DNA from: Candidatus Woesearchaeota archaeon
Lineage (GTDB): Archaea; Nanoarchaeota; Nanoarchaeia; Woesearchaeales; UBA11576
NCBI GenBank assembly: GCA_013331125.1
Contig: DUGW01000103.1
Span: forward strand, 1 to 5,226
Reading direction: 5' to 3'
DNA length: 5,226 nt
Position numbers and translations under genes: made by a program
Notes under the pieces: model-generated
Database searches by the model: none
What the model was told of the DNA's origin: nothing
Seen by the model: only the letters and a program-made list of their open reading frames with translations
Part shown: positions 3,576 through 5,226 of the stretch, one piece after another
Layout of the letters: every line of letters begins with the position of its first letter
How positions within the stretch are numbered: the stretch's first letter is position 1

Positions 3576-5213
3576 TTATGAGAATGATTGTTCAAAATCT
3601 TTCTTCTGTTGATCAAGAGTCTTGTTCAATCCTTTCATCTTCGTGTTCAGGTTCTTGAGGTCTTTGAGTACAGTCAACAGAGAACCACTTATCTGGTCAT
3701 AGAATTCTTTCTTATATACATTTGACATGTTCTTTCCTGCTCTTTCCCATCTCTCTGAAGTTGCATGCTTCCAGTCCTCGAGTCTTTGTGATATCTCATC
3801 CTTGAAAGATCCCTCACCGGTCTCTAATATCCCAGCTGCATCCTTCACGTGTGAGAGGACAGAGGATTTCTCCAGGAGTTTAAGCATGTCTTGCGCTGTG
3901 CCTTCCATCTTCACGTATAGGCCAAGCAATTTATCACTTCCCTCTGGAAGCGCTTCTGCTGCGCTCTGGACTGACTGCTTGAACTCATTCATCTGGGAAG
4001 TGAACGTCTCAAGTTCCTTCTTCTTTTCTGCCAGCAATCGCTGCATCTCTTGCACGCGTTCTACCTTCTCGTGGAATAGCAGGTCGAAGAATTTCTCTTT
4101 TCCTATCCCTCGTGTTGCCAGTTCTGTGTCTTTGCCGTTCCATTTGAAACCCAGCATCCTTGGTTTGCTCGAGTCCTGTCCGAACACGAAATCCTCAAGA
4201 GGCACGAGCCGCAGGTTTTCGACACCTATCAGGTCTTTAGGGATATAGCCATAGAAACGGTTGTTGTCTATCCTGCTCAGACCGAACCTGTCAGTCTTCT
4301 TTATCTCTTCACGGGGGTTCTTTGCAGTCGCTACATTATGGATATGTTCTTCAAGGGCGTCCTGCACCTCCTTGAATTTCTGTTCTGCATCTGCTTTCGC
4401 GAGGTCATCGACGACTTTCTGCATAGAATCTATATTAGGCTGCACATCGAGTGCCTGTGGGAAGTTGACGTCAGGTCTTTTCATCTTTGCACTGGTCACT
4501 GGTGCTGATGGCCCATCTCTTTGAGGCAGTATCTTGAACTCTATGAAGTTCTCATGCAACACTCTCAGGTTTGCAGCATCTTCAGCGCCTAGTGCCAATC
4601 TACTCCTCATGAATGGCCAGTCGACCACTCTCAGTATCATCCTGTACGTCCCTAATGGTGCGTGTTCGCTCACCGTCATCAGCGGGTCGAACTCTATGAA
4701 TGTCTTTGTCTTCGCTATCTTCAGGACAGTATATTGGTAATTGAACAGTTTTGCTTCTGACCCTCCTTTTTTGTATTCTGTAGGTTTGAGTCTCTTGTTG
4801 TTCCTGTCGTTCTGTGTATCATATAGGAATATCCGCAGTCCGAAATCGTCTGGACTGACCAACTCTCCCTTATCATTCATCAGATAGCATACCCATGCCA
4901 CTTTCACTGCGCCCATATCTTTTCTCAGGAAGAATCGGAGGTCATCTGCTCCCCCTTGTTCATCGTTAGTGACCTTTCTCAATGAGACATGTCCTCTCAT
5001 TATCCTGTGGTCTGCTGAGCTTCCTCTTCCTCTTCTATCTCCTGACAATGGTCTTGGGTTCAGTGCTGGCAATATAGTTAGTGTGACGCCTTTCTCTCCT
5101 TCCTTGGTGACTAACTGCACAACCACATTTGTCCTATAGAGTTCACGTTGTGTAAGTATGATACGTTCTCTGCTGTCTGGAGCTGTCCCATCACTTCCAT
5201 GAGGAGGGTCCAT
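3576..5213 (-). CDS. Large uncharacterised protein, beta-rich N-terminal half and coiled-coil C-terminal half
   Basis: I do not recognise this 545-residue protein. Residues 1-70 are polar with little order (PPHGSDG, and an RGRG stretch). Residues 74-230 look like a beta-sandwich: alternating hydrophobic strands such as VKVAWVCYLM and LRIFLYD, and a PLGTYRMILRVVDW strand (186-199) like those of Ig-type domains. A Pro-rich linker (230-260) leads to a helix (262-298) and a small mixed segment around YGYIPKDLIGVENLRLVPLEDFVFG (321-345). From about 372 to the end it is charged and helical, with heptad-like runs at 383-418, 470-510 and 512-543. No membrane helix, signal peptide or nucleotide-binding motif is seen, and Cys109 is the only cysteine. 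No ribosome binding site precedes the ATG, and the frame stays open through the remaining upstream codons to the edge, so the true start may lie outside. A structural or scaffold role is only a guess. Confidence 0.8.
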   Translation of the reverse strand: MDPPHGSDGTAPDSRERIILTQRELYRTNVVVQLVTKEGEKGVTLTILPALNPRPLSGDRRGRGSSADHRIMRGHVSLRKVTNDEQGGADDLRFFLRKDMGAVKVAWVCYLMNDKGELVSPDDFGLRIFLYDTQNDRNNKRLKPTEYKKGGSEAKLFNYQYTVLKIAKTKTFIEFDPLMTVSEHAPLGTYRMILRVVDWPFMRSRLALGAEDAANLRVLHENFIEFKILPQRDGPSAPVTSAKMKRPDVNFPQALDVQPNIDSMQKVVDDLAKADAEQKFKEVQDALEEHIHNVATAKNPREEIKKTDRFGLSRIDNNRFYGYIPKDLIGVENLRLVPLEDFVFGQDSSKPRMLGFKWNGKDTELATRGIGKEKFFDLLFHEKVERVQEMQRLLAEKKKELETFTSQMNEFKQSVQSAAEALPEGSDKLLGLYVKMEGTAQDMLKLLEKSSVLSHVKDAAGILETGEGSFKDEISQRLEDWKHATSERWERAGKNMSNVYKKEFYDQISGSLLTVLKDLKNLNTKMKGLNKTLDQQKKDFEQSFS

Positions 5214-5226
5214 ATGGCTGCCATCA

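Noticed and set aside
3727..4248. Plus-strand open frame of 173 codons
   Set aside because: Antisense to the 545-residue gene. It is rich in Ser, Phe and Cys, as expected from the opposite strand of Glu/Lys-rich coding sequence, and has no promoter. The smaller plus-strand frames at 4261-4524 and 4534-4740 were rejected for the same reason.

Overview
The window looks archaeal. It carries a TATA-driven ribosomal protein eL33 (L35Ae) gene with no leader, two tRNA genes interrupted at the archaeal 37/38 intron position with no encoded CCA, and several BRE/TATA-type promoter sequences. It also holds a fused aspartate carbamoyltransferase catalytic/regulatory gene and two orphan proteins. Together these would fit a small uncultivated archaeon, possibly of the DPANN group, but the lineage is an inference and cannot be fixed from this window.

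Layout. (1) 1-1923, plus strand: PyrB-PyrI fusion, the committed step of pyrimidine synthesis. (2) 1950-2530, minus strand: a tRNA block. Read in its own direction it begins with a strong BRE/TATA element (2494-2507). Then come a degenerate tRNA-Asn-like copy, intact tRNA-Asn(GUU) with a 38-nt intron, a degenerate tRNA-Ile-like copy, and intact tRNA-Ile(GAU) with a 22-nt intron. (3) 2531-3040, minus strand: a six-helix membrane protein of unknown function. (4) 3041-3144: a divergent promoter region. (5) 3145-3402, plus strand: eL33. (6) 3403-3575: a convergent intergenic region with a compact foldable element that may be a small RNA. (7) 3576 to the right edge, minus strand: a large soluble protein with a beta-rich N-terminal half and a coiled-coil C-terminal half, not recognised; its reading frame is still open at the edge.

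The genes do not form one pathway. PyrBI makes carbamoyl-aspartate, the tRNAs and eL33 serve translation, and the other two are orphans.

The least expected structure is in the tRNA block. Each intact tRNA gene is preceded, 115 or 123 bp upstream, by a decayed version of itself. Both copies keep the first bases of the tRNA exactly and lack the 3' acceptor strand. At the same distance from their first base (55 and 56 nt) both carry a hairpin with an 8-bp stem and an 11-nt loop. The two stems differ in sequence, but both loops have the form GA-N7-GA on the plus strand. This may be a recurring tRNA-linked element rather than random decay.
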